Assembly (NCBI GenBank): GCA_050942745.1
Contig: JBMNNX010000189.1
Span: forward strand, 1-13,241
Length of the DNA: 13,241 nucleotides
Direction of reading: 5' to 3'
Source: UBA10939 sp050942745
Lineage (GTDB): Bacteria; Myxococcota; Myxococcia; Myxococcales; UBA5297
Positions 1 to 6,427 of the stretch are shown one piece after another. A model generated the notes under the pieces. That model did no database searches, was not told where the DNA came from, and saw nothing but the letters and a program-made list of their open reading frames with translations. Every line of letters starts with the position of its first letter. Within the stretch, counting starts at the first letter, position 1. Both the position numbers and the translations under genes were made by a program.

Positions 1-296
1 GCGATGGCTTGAGTAAGGGGGCGGGAAGCGGTCGGGGCGAAGAAGCAGCGTACTTGGCGCTACTTCGGTCTCCCCGAGAACGCGCCCCTGTGGACCGCGC
101 TCAGGTGCGTAGTGGTTTTCCACAGCCCCCGCGCCCTCAGAGAGAGTCGCTTAACACCAGCCACCTAGCCAGGTTGCTGTTAGTCATTAGCCTTCGCTTT
201 CTTCGTTTACCTGGGGAGTTGCCGACAGTGCCCACGGAATGATACGACTAGCCTGGAAACTTTTCGTGTAGCTTAAAAAACGGGGAGGAACAGACG
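1..296. other. Upstream intergenic stretch without a supported gene
   Basis: I see no convincing coding region here. The one open frame (9-242, +) encodes a low-complexity Arg/Pro-rich peptide without a ribosome site. An imperfect hairpin lies at 158-179: a 9-position stem with one mismatch and loop AGCC. It could be the terminator of a gene left of the window, but no clear T-run follows. A weak promoter-like pair, TTGCCG at 219-224 with a poor -10 around 242-249, lies before the regulator gene. I do not consider it established. Confidence 0.5.
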
Positions 297-833
297 ATGA
301 GAGGCAGACTCGCCTCGGATTCTGAGAAGGAGCAGCAGCTCAGCCCGCCGGCCAGCAAGGCGCTTGCCAACCTCGCAGAGCAGATTCGCGCTTGGCGCCG
401 GCGGCACGAGATGACCCAGGCCGATCTCGCTATGAAGTCAGGCATCTCGGTCTCTTTCATCTCGATGATCGAACGGGGCGAGCGCAGCCCGAGCTACGAC
501 ACCTTGGTTCAGGTCGGAAATGCCCTCGACGTTCCGCTCTCGGAGTTCTTCCGGTCGGAGAACGAGGAGCCGAAGGACGACGGATACTTTCGCAAGCTGG
601 TCGATTTTGCGAGGGGCGCGCGCCTGAGCCGCAAGCAGGTCGAGCAGCTCATCTCGGTAGGCAGGGCGATGTTCGACCTGCCCGAAGTCACGGCCCAGGC
701 CCAGCCCGTTGAAGAGTCGCAAACTCCGCCCGGGCGGCGCTGCTCGGTGCCGGGCTGCGGCCGCCCGCTGCTGGCGCGCGGCTTGTGCCCGTCGCACTAC
801 CGGCGCAAGTTGCGGCAGAGGCGCGCGAAGTAG
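297..833 (+). CDS. XRE-family HTH regulator with C-terminal Cys/His (zinc-like) motif
   Basis: This 178-residue protein is a probable cytoplasmic DNA-binding transcriptional regulator. Residues about 25-86 form a Cro/C1-type helix-turn-helix: an arginine-rich first helix, then MTQADLAMKSGIS, then the recognition segment FISMIERGERSPS, then TLVQVGNALDVPLSEFF. After a charged linker (about 87-145), the C-terminus carries C149-x4-C154-x9-C164-x2-H167 in the context GCGRPLLARGLCPSHYRR and ends in a very basic tail. The spacing suggests a small metal-binding knuckle. No ligand-binding or cupin domain is present. The ATG at 297 is supported by a strong Shine-Dalgarno sequence, GGGGAGGA at 282-289, seven bases upstream. 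The gene stands alone, converging on the thioredoxin gene across a 500-bp gap. The HTH assignment is secure. The zinc role and the regulated target are inference or unknown. Confidence 0.9.
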   Translation: MRGRLASDSEKEQQLSPPASKALANLAEQIRAWRRRHEMTQADLAMKSGISVSFISMIERGERSPSYDTLVQVGNALDVPLSEFFRSENEEPKDDGYFRKLVDFARGARLSRKQVEQLISVGRAMFDLPEVTAQAQPVEESQTPPGRRCSVPGCGRPLLARGLCPSHYRRKLRQRRAK

Positions 834-1337
834 TCGGGGGTTCGGGGCTCGGGCTTTGCCTGGGCTCCATCTATGGCGCAGCGCGATCTCGCCCGCTTTC
901 GGCCTTTCGCTGAGAGCGAGCAGGGGTCGCGCTGCTCTTGTCGTTCGCGCAACCCGGGCGCCGGCCGGCAGGCCTTGGCTTGTCGGCGCTCGCCGGCGAA
1001 AGTCGCGGTTCTCGGCCGACCTCCGCCGCCGGTGGACACAGTCTCCTGCCAGCTCCGCCATCGGATCACCGCCTCGGCCGGCGTTCGCCGCAGGTGCGCG
1101 GTTTCTCGCGGGCTTTCGCCGTCGCTTGGTCACGGGCGAAGGTCGCGATTTCCGGGTGGCTTTCGCCATCGGCGGTCGGCCGACATCCGGATTGCCCGAT
1201 TCGTCGGGAGCGCGCGTGCGGCGGGATCCTCGATCCGGGGAAAGCCCAGCCGGTTTCCGGTCCAGGCGATGGTCGAGGAGAGCAAGCCCCGCTGCGACGG
1301 ATCGCAGGCCGGCAGCCGGCGGCGGGCGGCCGGACGG
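834..1337. other. Gene-free convergent intergenic region with degenerate repeats
   Basis: About 500 bases lie between the converging ends of the regulator and thioredoxin genes. Several frames are open across it, but they encode Arg/Ala/Gly-rich peptides with no domain and no ribosome sites. It contains related degenerate segments. Block 995-1025 recurs at 1135-1189 with an insertion of about 24 bases. Both blocks hold GGCGAA(A/G)GTCGCG and TCGGCCGAC(C/A)TCCG. GGCTTTCGCC occurs at 1111-1120 and 1158-1167, and CTTTCGCC is the inverse of GGCGAAAG at 995-1002, so several alternative hairpins are possible. No T-rich terminator was seen. Confidence 0.5.
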
Positions 1338-1724
1338 CTAGGGCTCGTTCTGCCCGCTCCCGAGCAGGTCGGTCTCGATGATTTCCTGGTGGTAGAGCTC
1401 GCCCCGGAACCCGACGACGCGCTCGACCTCGTGGCCGTCGCGGAAATAGACGACGGTCGGCGTCCCCATCACTCCGAGCTTCTCCATCGTGCGAGGCGCG
1501 GCAGCCGCGTTCACCTCCGCCACCTTCACCCGGCCGTGATAGCGCTTGGCCATGTTGATGATGACCGGCTCGAGCTTCTTGCAGGGCGCGCAGCCGGGAC
1601 CCCAGACGTCGAGCATCACCGGCTGCTGCGAGCGCAGGACCTCGGACTCGAAGTTCGAGTCGTCGATGTGTACCGGCCAGACTTCAGGCTCTTTCGGCCC
1701 GAAGAGCTTCGTGAGCAGACCCAT
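1338..1724 (-). CDS. Thioredoxin-fold protein with variant active site (CAPC)
   Basis: A 128-residue single-domain thioredoxin, probably a cytoplasmic thiol-disulfide oxidoreductase, since it has no signal peptide or lipobox. The active-site stretch LDVWGPGCAPCKKLEP places the redox cysteines at C45 and C48. The cis-proline motif is MGTPTVVYF (P89), and the final strand and helix follow (HEVERVVGFRGE). The length is close to that of classical thioredoxin. In the classical WCGPC motif Trp precedes the first Cys and Gly follows it; here they are Gly and Ala (GCAPC). The ATG at 1724 is chosen over an upstream in-frame start at 2003 because it has a well-placed GGAGGA (1730-1735, five bases away) and gives the standard family length. 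The longer form would overlap the next gene. It lies 164 bp downstream of the lipoprotein gene on the same strand, so they may be co-transcribed. Confidence 0.9.
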   Translation of the reverse strand: MGLLTKLFGPKEPEVWPVHIDDSNFESEVLRSQQPVMLDVWGPGCAPCKKLEPVIINMAKRYHGRVKVAEVNAAAAPRTMEKLGVMGTPTVVYFRDGHEVERVVGFRGELYHQEIIETDLLGSGQNEP

Positions 1725-1869
1725 TGCGTTCCTCCGTGCCCGTGGGAGCCGCCGGGCGCGGAAGCGATTCGGCGCGGGGAGCGGCGGCAGCTCGCGCGCC
1801 GGGGCCCGAGGGCTCGGCCCGGCCCGCGAGTTGGCCGCTGCGTGGCGCCCGCGCGTCTTAGCCGCGCCC

Positions 1870-1881
1870 TCGCCCGGGCGA
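1870..1881. repeat. 12-bp perfect palindrome after the lipoprotein gene
   Basis: TCGCCCGGGCGA is its own reverse complement. It lies seven bases beyond the stop codon of the minus-strand lipoprotein gene, within the 164-bp spacer before the thioredoxin gene. It could contribute to a GC-rich 3' hairpin, but there is no T-run, so a terminator role is only a guess. Confidence 0.3.
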
Positions 1882-1888
1882 CGGCGGC

Positions 1889-3280
1889 TCAGTCCCTCCA
1901 GACCTCGAGCTTGATGTCGTCGTAGAGCACCTCGCCCTCGTAATAGTTCGAGTGCGGGTCGCCGAACATGAACCAGTCGTGCCAGCTCTTGCCCGAAGGC
2001 CACTGCGGGTAGCCCGCGCCGAGGGCCGGGAAGAAGCTGCTGTCTACGCAGTGCTCGGCGGGCGGGTCAAAGGGCCGGTTGTAGTGCCAGACACAGCGCG
2101 CGGCGGCGTCGATGGAGGCGCGGTAGGTCCGCTGGCCGCCGTAGCGGAAGCGCCCGGAGATCTCGATGGTGAAGGTGCCGTCCCGGCGCTCTATCGCGAC
2201 GTCGTACCACTCGTTGGGCAGGTAGGAGTCGACCGCGCGGATCTTGCCGGAAGGCTGCCAGCCTCCGCCGGCGTAGGAGAGGAAGGGGTTGCCGCTCGTG
2301 AGCTGCGACTCGCCGCGCCCGTCGAGCGCGAACATCATGACCGGGCTCTCGCCGCTCGAGATGAAGCGCGAGCCGTCGAAGATCTCCATCCACGCCGGGT
2401 AGTGGTTGTCCGAGTCAACGACGACCTTGCGGTGGTGGTGGATCCAGACGTTATTGTGGGGCCGCGGTTGCGCGTCGAGGATCGCCAGCAAGTAGAAGCC
2501 GTTTTGGCTCGTCGCGTCGGCGCTCGACCACGGCTCGGCCGTCTCGCCTCCGTCGTAGCCGTTGAGCCCCTCGCGCCCGTCGCCGAAATCGGGGAAGCCG
2601 ACGCGCAGCGAGACGCGGTAGGTCTCGGGCAGCGGCTCGCTCGGGCGCACGACGGTCGCGTCGGTGTGCTGCGCCGAGGCGATGCGCAGCACGCTGTTCG
2701 CCGAGTCCGCCGGGTCGGCGACGACCGAGGCGAACCCCGAGAAGGGCGCCGAGCTGTCGCGCGTGTACGACTCGATCGTCAGCCACGACTGCTGGCCGAA
2801 CGGGCGCGAGATGCGCCAAGCGGCCGGCGGCTCGACGCCGCGCTCCTGGAAGAAGGTGCCGTTGTCGGAGAAGGGCCCGTCGTCGGGGACGGTGTCGGGC
2901 ACCCAGGCCGGCGAGCCGAAATCAACAGACTCGAAGCGCTCCTCGTAGACCGTCACCCAGCCCGGCGCAGCGGAGCCGGGCTCCTCGCCAGGGCCGCCTC
3001 CATCCGGCTCGATCACCATCGGGCCGCTGGGGCCCGCGGGGCCTGCATCGGGCTCTTGCCCGGCGTCGAGCGGGCCGGTGGGCACCCTCGGGACGCAGCT
3101 CCCGCCGACGCACGACTCGCCCGAGCTGCACGTGGTCTCGCCGCACAGGCCGGTCCCCGCCTCGACGCAGGCGCCGCTGCGCTCGACCTCGCCTGGTCGG
3201 CAAGCCGTAGAGGGCTTGCTACAGGCCGCTCCGAGGGCGACCGCCCCTGCGACAAGAAGCCCGATTCCGGTCCGCTGCAT
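1889..3280 (-). CDS. Secreted Cys-rich lipoprotein with probable jelly-roll (ConA-like) domain
   Basis: A 463-residue predicted lipoprotein of unknown function. The N-terminus is a lipoprotein signal peptide ending in lipobox LGAAC, so C20 would be lipidated. A short Cys-rich segment follows (C27, C38, C46, C51, C57, C62, with repeated Gly-x-x-Cys-type spacing), then a Gly/Pro/Asp-rich low-complexity linker (about 66-107). The rest (about 108-463) is rich in beta-strands and aromatic residues, opening WVTVYEERFESVDF and ending EGEVLYDDIKLEVWRD. Those ends, and PNEWYDVAIERRDGTFTIEISG-like text near 355-376, resemble concanavalin-A-like sandwich domains. C396 and C411 may form a disulfide. No glycosidase or lyase catalytic motif was recognised. 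The start is supported by a GGAGGAGG-type ribosome site at 3286-3294. It most likely sits in the outer membrane or on the surface, binding or processing polysaccharide. The domain call is inference from strand pattern. Confidence 0.8.
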   Translation of the reverse strand: MQRTGIGLLVAGAVALGAACSKPSTACRPGEVERSGACVEAGTGLCGETTCSSGESCVGGSCVPRVPTGPLDAGQEPDAGPAGPSGPMVIEPDGGGPGEEPGSAAPGWVTVYEERFESVDFGSPAWVPDTVPDDGPFSDNGTFFQERGVEPPAAWRISRPFGQQSWLTIESYTRDSSAPFSGFASVVADPADSANSVLRIASAQHTDATVVRPSEPLPETYRVSLRVGFPDFGDGREGLNGYDGGETAEPWSSADATSQNGFYLLAILDAQPRPHNNVWIHHHRKVVVDSDNHYPAWMEIFDGSRFISSGESPVMMFALDGRGESQLTSGNPFLSYAGGGWQPSGKIRAVDSYLPNEWYDVAIERRDGTFTIEISGRFRYGGQRTYRASIDAAARCVWHYNRPFDPPAEHCVDSSFFPALGAGYPQWPSGKSWHDWFMFGDPHSNYYEGEVLYDDIKLEVWRD

Positions 3281-3295
3281 CCGCGTCCTCCTCCG

Positions 3296-3314
3296 GCGCC
3301 ATCCGGGATGGCGC
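3296..3314 (-). promoter_or_regulatory. Perfect inverted repeat directly upstream of a ribosome site
   Basis: Arms GCGCCATC (3296-3303) and GATGGCGC (3307-3314) are perfectly complementary with a 3-base loop. In the minus-strand transcript this hairpin would end two bases before the GGAGGAGG ribosome site of the lipoprotein gene. It could be an operator or a 5'-UTR hairpin that affects translation or stability. The symmetry is seen directly; the function is a guess. Confidence 0.45.
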
Positions 3315-3522
3315 GACCTATCCGAAGTTGGCGATTAGGGACGCGGCTTTCTTGAATCGGAAGAGTCGGGTGAGGGCGCGTTCGAGCGGGCTTCGTGCGA
3401 GCCAGGGGCGATCCACCCTCTGAAACGCGCACGACGGCGATCGCGCGGGCGGGCGCCGTGGCTCTTGCCCGGTGTCGATGCGCCACAGCGCCGCGGCGCG
3501 CGGCGGGGCCCCGGACGTGCGA

Positions 3523-3553
3523 GGGGCGCGAGCGCCGGCCGGACCCGCGCCCC
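3523..3553 (-). terminator. GC-rich inverted repeat after the PLP-lyase gene (possible terminator)
   Basis: GGGGCGCG (3523-3530) and CGCGCCCC (3546-3553) form a perfect 8-bp stem around a 15-base GC-rich loop, 27 bases past the stop codon of the minus-strand lyase gene. No U-run follows in the transcript, so it is not a standard intrinsic terminator. It could stabilise the 3' end or act with a termination factor. Confidence 0.35.
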
Positions 3554-3580
3554 GAGAGACAGCGGACGATCAGCAGTGGC

Positions 3581-4843
3581 TCAGACCTTCGCGAGCGCGT
3601 CGTCGAGCGCCTTGATCAGGTCCTCGGCCTCCTCGATGCCCACCGAGGTGCGCACCAAGCCGTCGGTGATGCCGCCCTGCTCGCGCTTCTCCTTGGGCAC
3701 GCAGGCATGGGTCATCGACGCCGGGTGCTGGATGAGCGAGTCGACCGTGCCGAGCGAGACGGCGAGCGTCCAGACCTTGATCGAGTCCATCAGCTTGCGG
3801 CCGGCATCGAGGCCGCCCTTGAGCTCGAAGGAGATCATCCCGCCGAAGTCCTTCATCTGCTTCTTGGCGAGCGCGTGCTGCGGATGGCTCTCGAGGCCCG
3901 GGTAGAGGACCCGCGAGATCTTCGGGTGCTGCTCGAGGTAGCGGGCGACCTGCATCGCGTTGCGGCAGTGGCGCTCCATGCGCAGCGGCAGGGTCTTGAT
4001 GCCCAGATTGACGAGCCAGGCGTCGAACGGGCTGGGGTTGGCGCCCACGTCCTTGATCACCTTGTAGAGCTCGTCCTTCACCTGCTCGTCGGCGGTGGTG
4101 ACGATGCCGCCGACCACCGTGCCGTGGCCGCAGATGTACTTGGTCGTGCTGTGGAGCACGACATCGGCGCCCAGCTCGAGCGGCCGCTGCAGCACCGGGG
4201 TGGCGAAGGTGTTGTCGATGACGAGCTTGGCCTGCGGGGCGATGGCCTTGACGAGCTTTGACACCTCGGCGATGTCCGCCAGCTTGATCGTCGGGTTGGT
4301 CGGGGTCTCGAAGAGCACCGCCTTAGTCGCCGGGTTGGCCCTCAGGGCCGCCTCGACCTTCTCGAGGTCCGAGAAGTCCACCTCGACGGTCTTGATGCCC
4401 ATGCGGTTGAGCACGTTCGAGCACAGGTGCTCGGTGGCGCCGTAGACGACATCGCCGAGCAGGACGGTGTCGTCGGCCGAGCAGATGGACAGCAGGGTCG
4501 AGGAGACCGCGGCCATGCCCGAGGAGAAGGCGAGCGAGGCGACGCGCTTCTCGGGGTTCGCCAGCTTGACCGCCGCGCCCTCGAGCGCGTTGAGCTTGGC
4601 CTCGAGCACCTTGACGGTCGGGTTGCCGAGCCGCGTGTAGACGTACCCGGGCTTGGCGCCCGCGAAGATGTCGGCGCCCTCCTGGGCGTCGGCGAAGATG
4701 AAGGTCGATGTCTGGTAGATGGCGTTGGTGTGGGCGCGGGTCTCGGGTTGGCCGACATGCTCGCCGGCGTGCAGGGCGCGCGTCGCAATGCCGCAGTCCA
4801 GGTAGAATTTCTCGATGTAATCCGGCAGCTTGGAGTCTTCCAT
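3581..4843 (-). CDS. Cys/Met-metabolism PLP-dependent lyase (cystathionine/methionine gamma-lyase family)
   Basis: A 420-residue cytoplasmic enzyme of the trans-sulfuration family. These enzymes use pyridoxal phosphate to make or break C-S bonds in cystathionine, homocysteine or methionine. Visible family marks are YVYTRLGNPT (Y69, phosphate-binding region), SSGMAA (about 107-112), YGAT (134-137), the cofactor Asp in IDNTFATP (D210), the Schiff-base Lys in HSTTKYICGH (K235), and the C-terminal SLGTVDSLIQHPASMTH and LVRTSVGIE blocks. Length is typical. Methionine gamma-lyases usually have Cys in the YGCT position; here it is Ala, so cystathionine gamma-lyase or gamma-synthase activity is as likely as methionine cleavage. 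Two adjacent starts exist: GTG at 4846 and ATG at 4843. The ATG is six bases from the GGAG ribosome site (4850-4853) and the GTG only three, so the ATG was chosen. Exact substrate cannot be set from sequence. Confidence 0.93.
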   Translation of the reverse strand: MEDSKLPDYIEKFYLDCGIATRALHAGEHVGQPETRAHTNAIYQTSTFIFADAQEGADIFAGAKPGYVYTRLGNPTVKVLEAKLNALEGAAVKLANPEKRVASLAFSSGMAAVSSTLLSICSADDTVLLGDVVYGATEHLCSNVLNRMGIKTVEVDFSDLEKVEAALRANPATKAVLFETPTNPTIKLADIAEVSKLVKAIAPQAKLVIDNTFATPVLQRPLELGADVVLHSTTKYICGHGTVVGGIVTTADEQVKDELYKVIKDVGANPSPFDAWLVNLGIKTLPLRMERHCRNAMQVARYLEQHPKISRVLYPGLESHPQHALAKKQMKDFGGMISFELKGGLDAGRKLMDSIKVWTLAVSLGTVDSLIQHPASMTHACVPKEKREQGGITDGLVRTSVGIEEAEDLIKALDDALAKV

Positions 4844-4892
4844 CACGTGCTCCTGAGTTCATTGGGCGGGGCGCCATCGCGCCGCGGCGCGG

Positions 4893-4926
4893 CACGGCCC
4901 TATCACGGCCGTGCGAGGGCTGACAA
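4893..4926 (-). promoter_or_regulatory. Candidate promoter of the PLP-lyase gene with inverted repeat over the -10
   Basis: On the minus strand, TTGTCA (4926-4921; five of six consensus -35 bases) is followed after 16 bases by GATAGG (4904-4899; three of six -10 bases). The expected transcript start lies about 50 bases upstream of the ATG. A perfect inverted repeat, arms CACGGCC (4893-4899) and GGCCGTG (4907-4913) with a 7-base centre, lies across the -10. That is a typical position for a repressor operator. The -10 is weak, so the promoter call is tentative. Confidence 0.4.
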
Positions 4927-4980
4927 GCGGCAGTGCCAAGGAGCTGACACTCGCTCGACCGCTGCTCGTTTCCCGGTCAG

Positions 4981-5418
4981 GAGCGCCGCCTTTGCGCCGG
5001 CAGCGCAGATCGGAGCGCCGGCCTTCGTGCGCCTTCGTGCCGGCAGTGCAGACCGGAGCGAAGGCCTTCGTGCCGGCGGCGCAGAACGGAGCGCCGGCCT
5101 TCGTGCCGGCGGCGCAGAACGGAGCGCCGGCCTTCGCGCCGGCGGCGCGGACCGGAGCGCCGGCCTTCGTGCCGGCGGCGCAGAACGGAGCGCCGGCCTT
5201 CGCGCCGGCGGCGCAGAACGGGGCGCCGGCCTTCGTGCCGGCACTGCGGACCGGAGCGCCGGCCTTCGCGCCGGCGGCGCAGACCGGAGCGCCGGCCTTC
5301 GTGCCGGCGGCGCAGAACGGAGCGCCGGCCTTCGCGCCGGCGGTGCGGACCGGAGCGCCGGCCTTCGCGCCGGCGGCGCAGACCAGAGCGCCGGCCTTCG
5401 TGCCGGCGGCCGCGACCG
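4981..5418. repeat. Tandem array of about 13 units of 33 bp, most with a CTTCGY-loop hairpin
   Basis: Eleven uninterrupted 33-bp units run from 5056 to 5418 (starts 5056, 5089, 5122, 5155, 5188, 5221, 5254, 5287, 5320, 5353, 5386). Two irregular units precede them: 4981-5012 (32 bp) and 5013-5055 (43 bp, with the 10-mer GCCTTCGTGC duplicated at 5021-5040). Almost every unit has CGCCGGC, then CTTCGT or CTTCGC, then GCCGGCG, a potential 7-bp hairpin with a six-base loop. In the unit at 5056 the left arm is altered (GCGAAGGC) and the stem is mostly lost. Differences fall in the last loop base and the linker (CAGAAC, CAGACC, CGGACC), not in the stem of units 5089-5418. All six frames are open because the unit has no stop and is a multiple of three. 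I do not treat it as coding. Confidence 0.93.
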
Positions 5419-5492
5419 ACAGGGCGGTTGGCGGAATGGCGCGGCGGGCGCATCCGTTGCCAGAGGGTGGGGGTCGCCGGGCTGCCGCCTGC

Positions 5493-5525
5493 CCGCTCGC
5501 AGGGCGAGCGGCGGCATGGCCGCCG
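5493..5525. repeat. Two overlapping GC-rich hairpins before the M50 gene
   Basis: CCGCTCGC (5493-5500) pairs perfectly with GCGAGCGG (5504-5511) around a 3-base loop. CGGCGGC (5509-5515) pairs perfectly with GCCGCCG (5519-5525) around ATG. The two share three bases, so they would compete in RNA. They lie 58 bases upstream of the protease start codon, in the 165-bp stretch between the tandem array and that gene. Role unknown: leader structure or chance in GC-rich DNA. Confidence 0.35.
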
Positions 5526-5583
5526 CGTTGACCGCCCGAGACGCCGCTGGTAAGAGGCCGGCCTTTCGCGAGGTGCCAAGAAC

Positions 5584-6231
5584 GTGGGTCCCGAATTCCT
5601 GCTCGACCGGCTGATGCTGCTCGTTCCGCTGCTGCTGTCGCTGACGGTGCACGAGTTTGCCCACGCGTGGAGCGCCTGGCAGCTTGGCGACGACACCGCG
5701 GCGCGGCAGGGCAGGCTGACGCTCAACCCCATCTCGCACATCGACCCCATCGGCACGCTGCTGCTGCCGCTGCTCGGCGTGCCGTTCGGTTGGGCCAAGC
5801 CCGTACCCATCAACCCCGTCCAGTTCACGCGCAAGCTGAGCATGCGCACCGGGATGATGCTCACCGCGGCGGCCGGGCCCATCTCCAACATCGTTCTCGC
5901 GGTGCTTGCGACCCTGACCTATGGGCTGCTGTTTCGCTTTTCGCCCGCGACCGTGAGCGGGAGGTCGGCCGTCGCCGCGCTGCTCGGGATGACGATCCAG
6001 ATCAACATCGTGCTCGCGCTCTTCAACATGCTGCCGGTCCACCCGCTCGACGGCAGCCGCGTGGTCGACGGGCTGCTGCCGGCCCGGATGCGGCCGGCCT
6101 GGGAGAACATCAACCGCTTCGCGCCCTTCCTGCTGCTCGCCGTCATCGTCTTCGGCGGCTCGATCATCCGCGGGCCGCGGATGTTCATCGACGGCCTGCT
6201 GCGCAAGCTGTTGCTCGCGGTCGCGCTGTAG
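5584..6231 (+). CDS. Site-2 protease family (M50) membrane metallopeptidase
   Basis: A 215-residue polytopic membrane zinc protease of the compact stand-alone S2P group (YwhC/YwtD-like). Such enzymes cut substrates within the membrane. Residues 10-22 begin the first membrane segment, which runs into the zinc motif HEFAH (H23, E24, H27). The third ligand motif lies in FNMLPVHPLDGSRV (N148, P151, D156), with Asp as the expected zinc ligand. Further hydrophobic segments are at about 55-70, 90-117, 128-150 and 178-193. There is no PDZ domain, unlike RseP, so a dedicated sigma-factor pathway cannot be claimed. The start is GTG at 5584, supported by GAGGTG at 5570-5575, eight bases away; the first residues then lead directly into the first helix. 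It lies 165 bp after the tandem array and 196 bp before the DUF4388 gene on the same strand. Substrate unknown. Confidence 0.93.
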   Translation: MGPEFLLDRLMLLVPLLLSLTVHEFAHAWSAWQLGDDTAARQGRLTLNPISHIDPIGTLLLPLLGVPFGWAKPVPINPVQFTRKLSMRTGMMLTAAAGPISNIVLAVLATLTYGLLFRFSPATVSGRSAVAALLGMTIQINIVLALFNMLPVHPLDGSRVVDGLLPARMRPAWENINRFAPFLLLAVIVFGGSIIRGPRMFIDGLLRKLLLAVAL

Positions 6232-6427
6232 GCCCGGTTGGCGGCCGGCTTGGCGCTCGGGCAATTCGCATGCGGGCAGGCGGACGCGGCGCATCAGCGC
6301 GGACAGGCCGTCGCTCGGAGCGCTCACGCTTCGGGCTCCGCGTTCATCGGGGGCGCCGGCGAGCGTCCGCTGTGAGGGGCGCCCGAAAGATTGCGCCTGT
6401 CCGGCTCCTCTGACACTCTTCCGCGCC

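Larger units (their letters stand above)
3281..3580. other. Intergenic region between two minus-strand genes
   Basis: A 300-base stretch with no supported gene; the open frames across it are shadows. It holds two inverted repeats, listed separately: one next to the ribosome site of the lipoprotein gene and one after the end of the PLP-enzyme gene. I could not identify a convincing sigma70 promoter for the lipoprotein gene. A GATAGG hexamer on the minus strand (3322-3317) has no matching -35. Confidence 0.5.

Noticed and set aside
116..124. DnaA-box-like TTTTCCACA, possible replication origin
   Set aside because: A single near-match with no cluster of boxes, AT-rich unwinding region or dnaA/dnaN genes.
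9..242. Open frame of 77 residues at the left edge
   Set aside because: Arg/Pro-rich, no ribosome site, no domain; typical chance frame in GC-rich DNA.
1725..2003. Longer N-terminus for the thioredoxin (in-frame start at 2003)
   Set aside because: The extra 93 residues are Arg-rich, overlap the lipoprotein gene, and the ATG at 1724 has an excellent ribosome site.
4981..5418. CRISPR array
   Set aside because: Units are contiguous with no unique spacers, and no cas genes are present.
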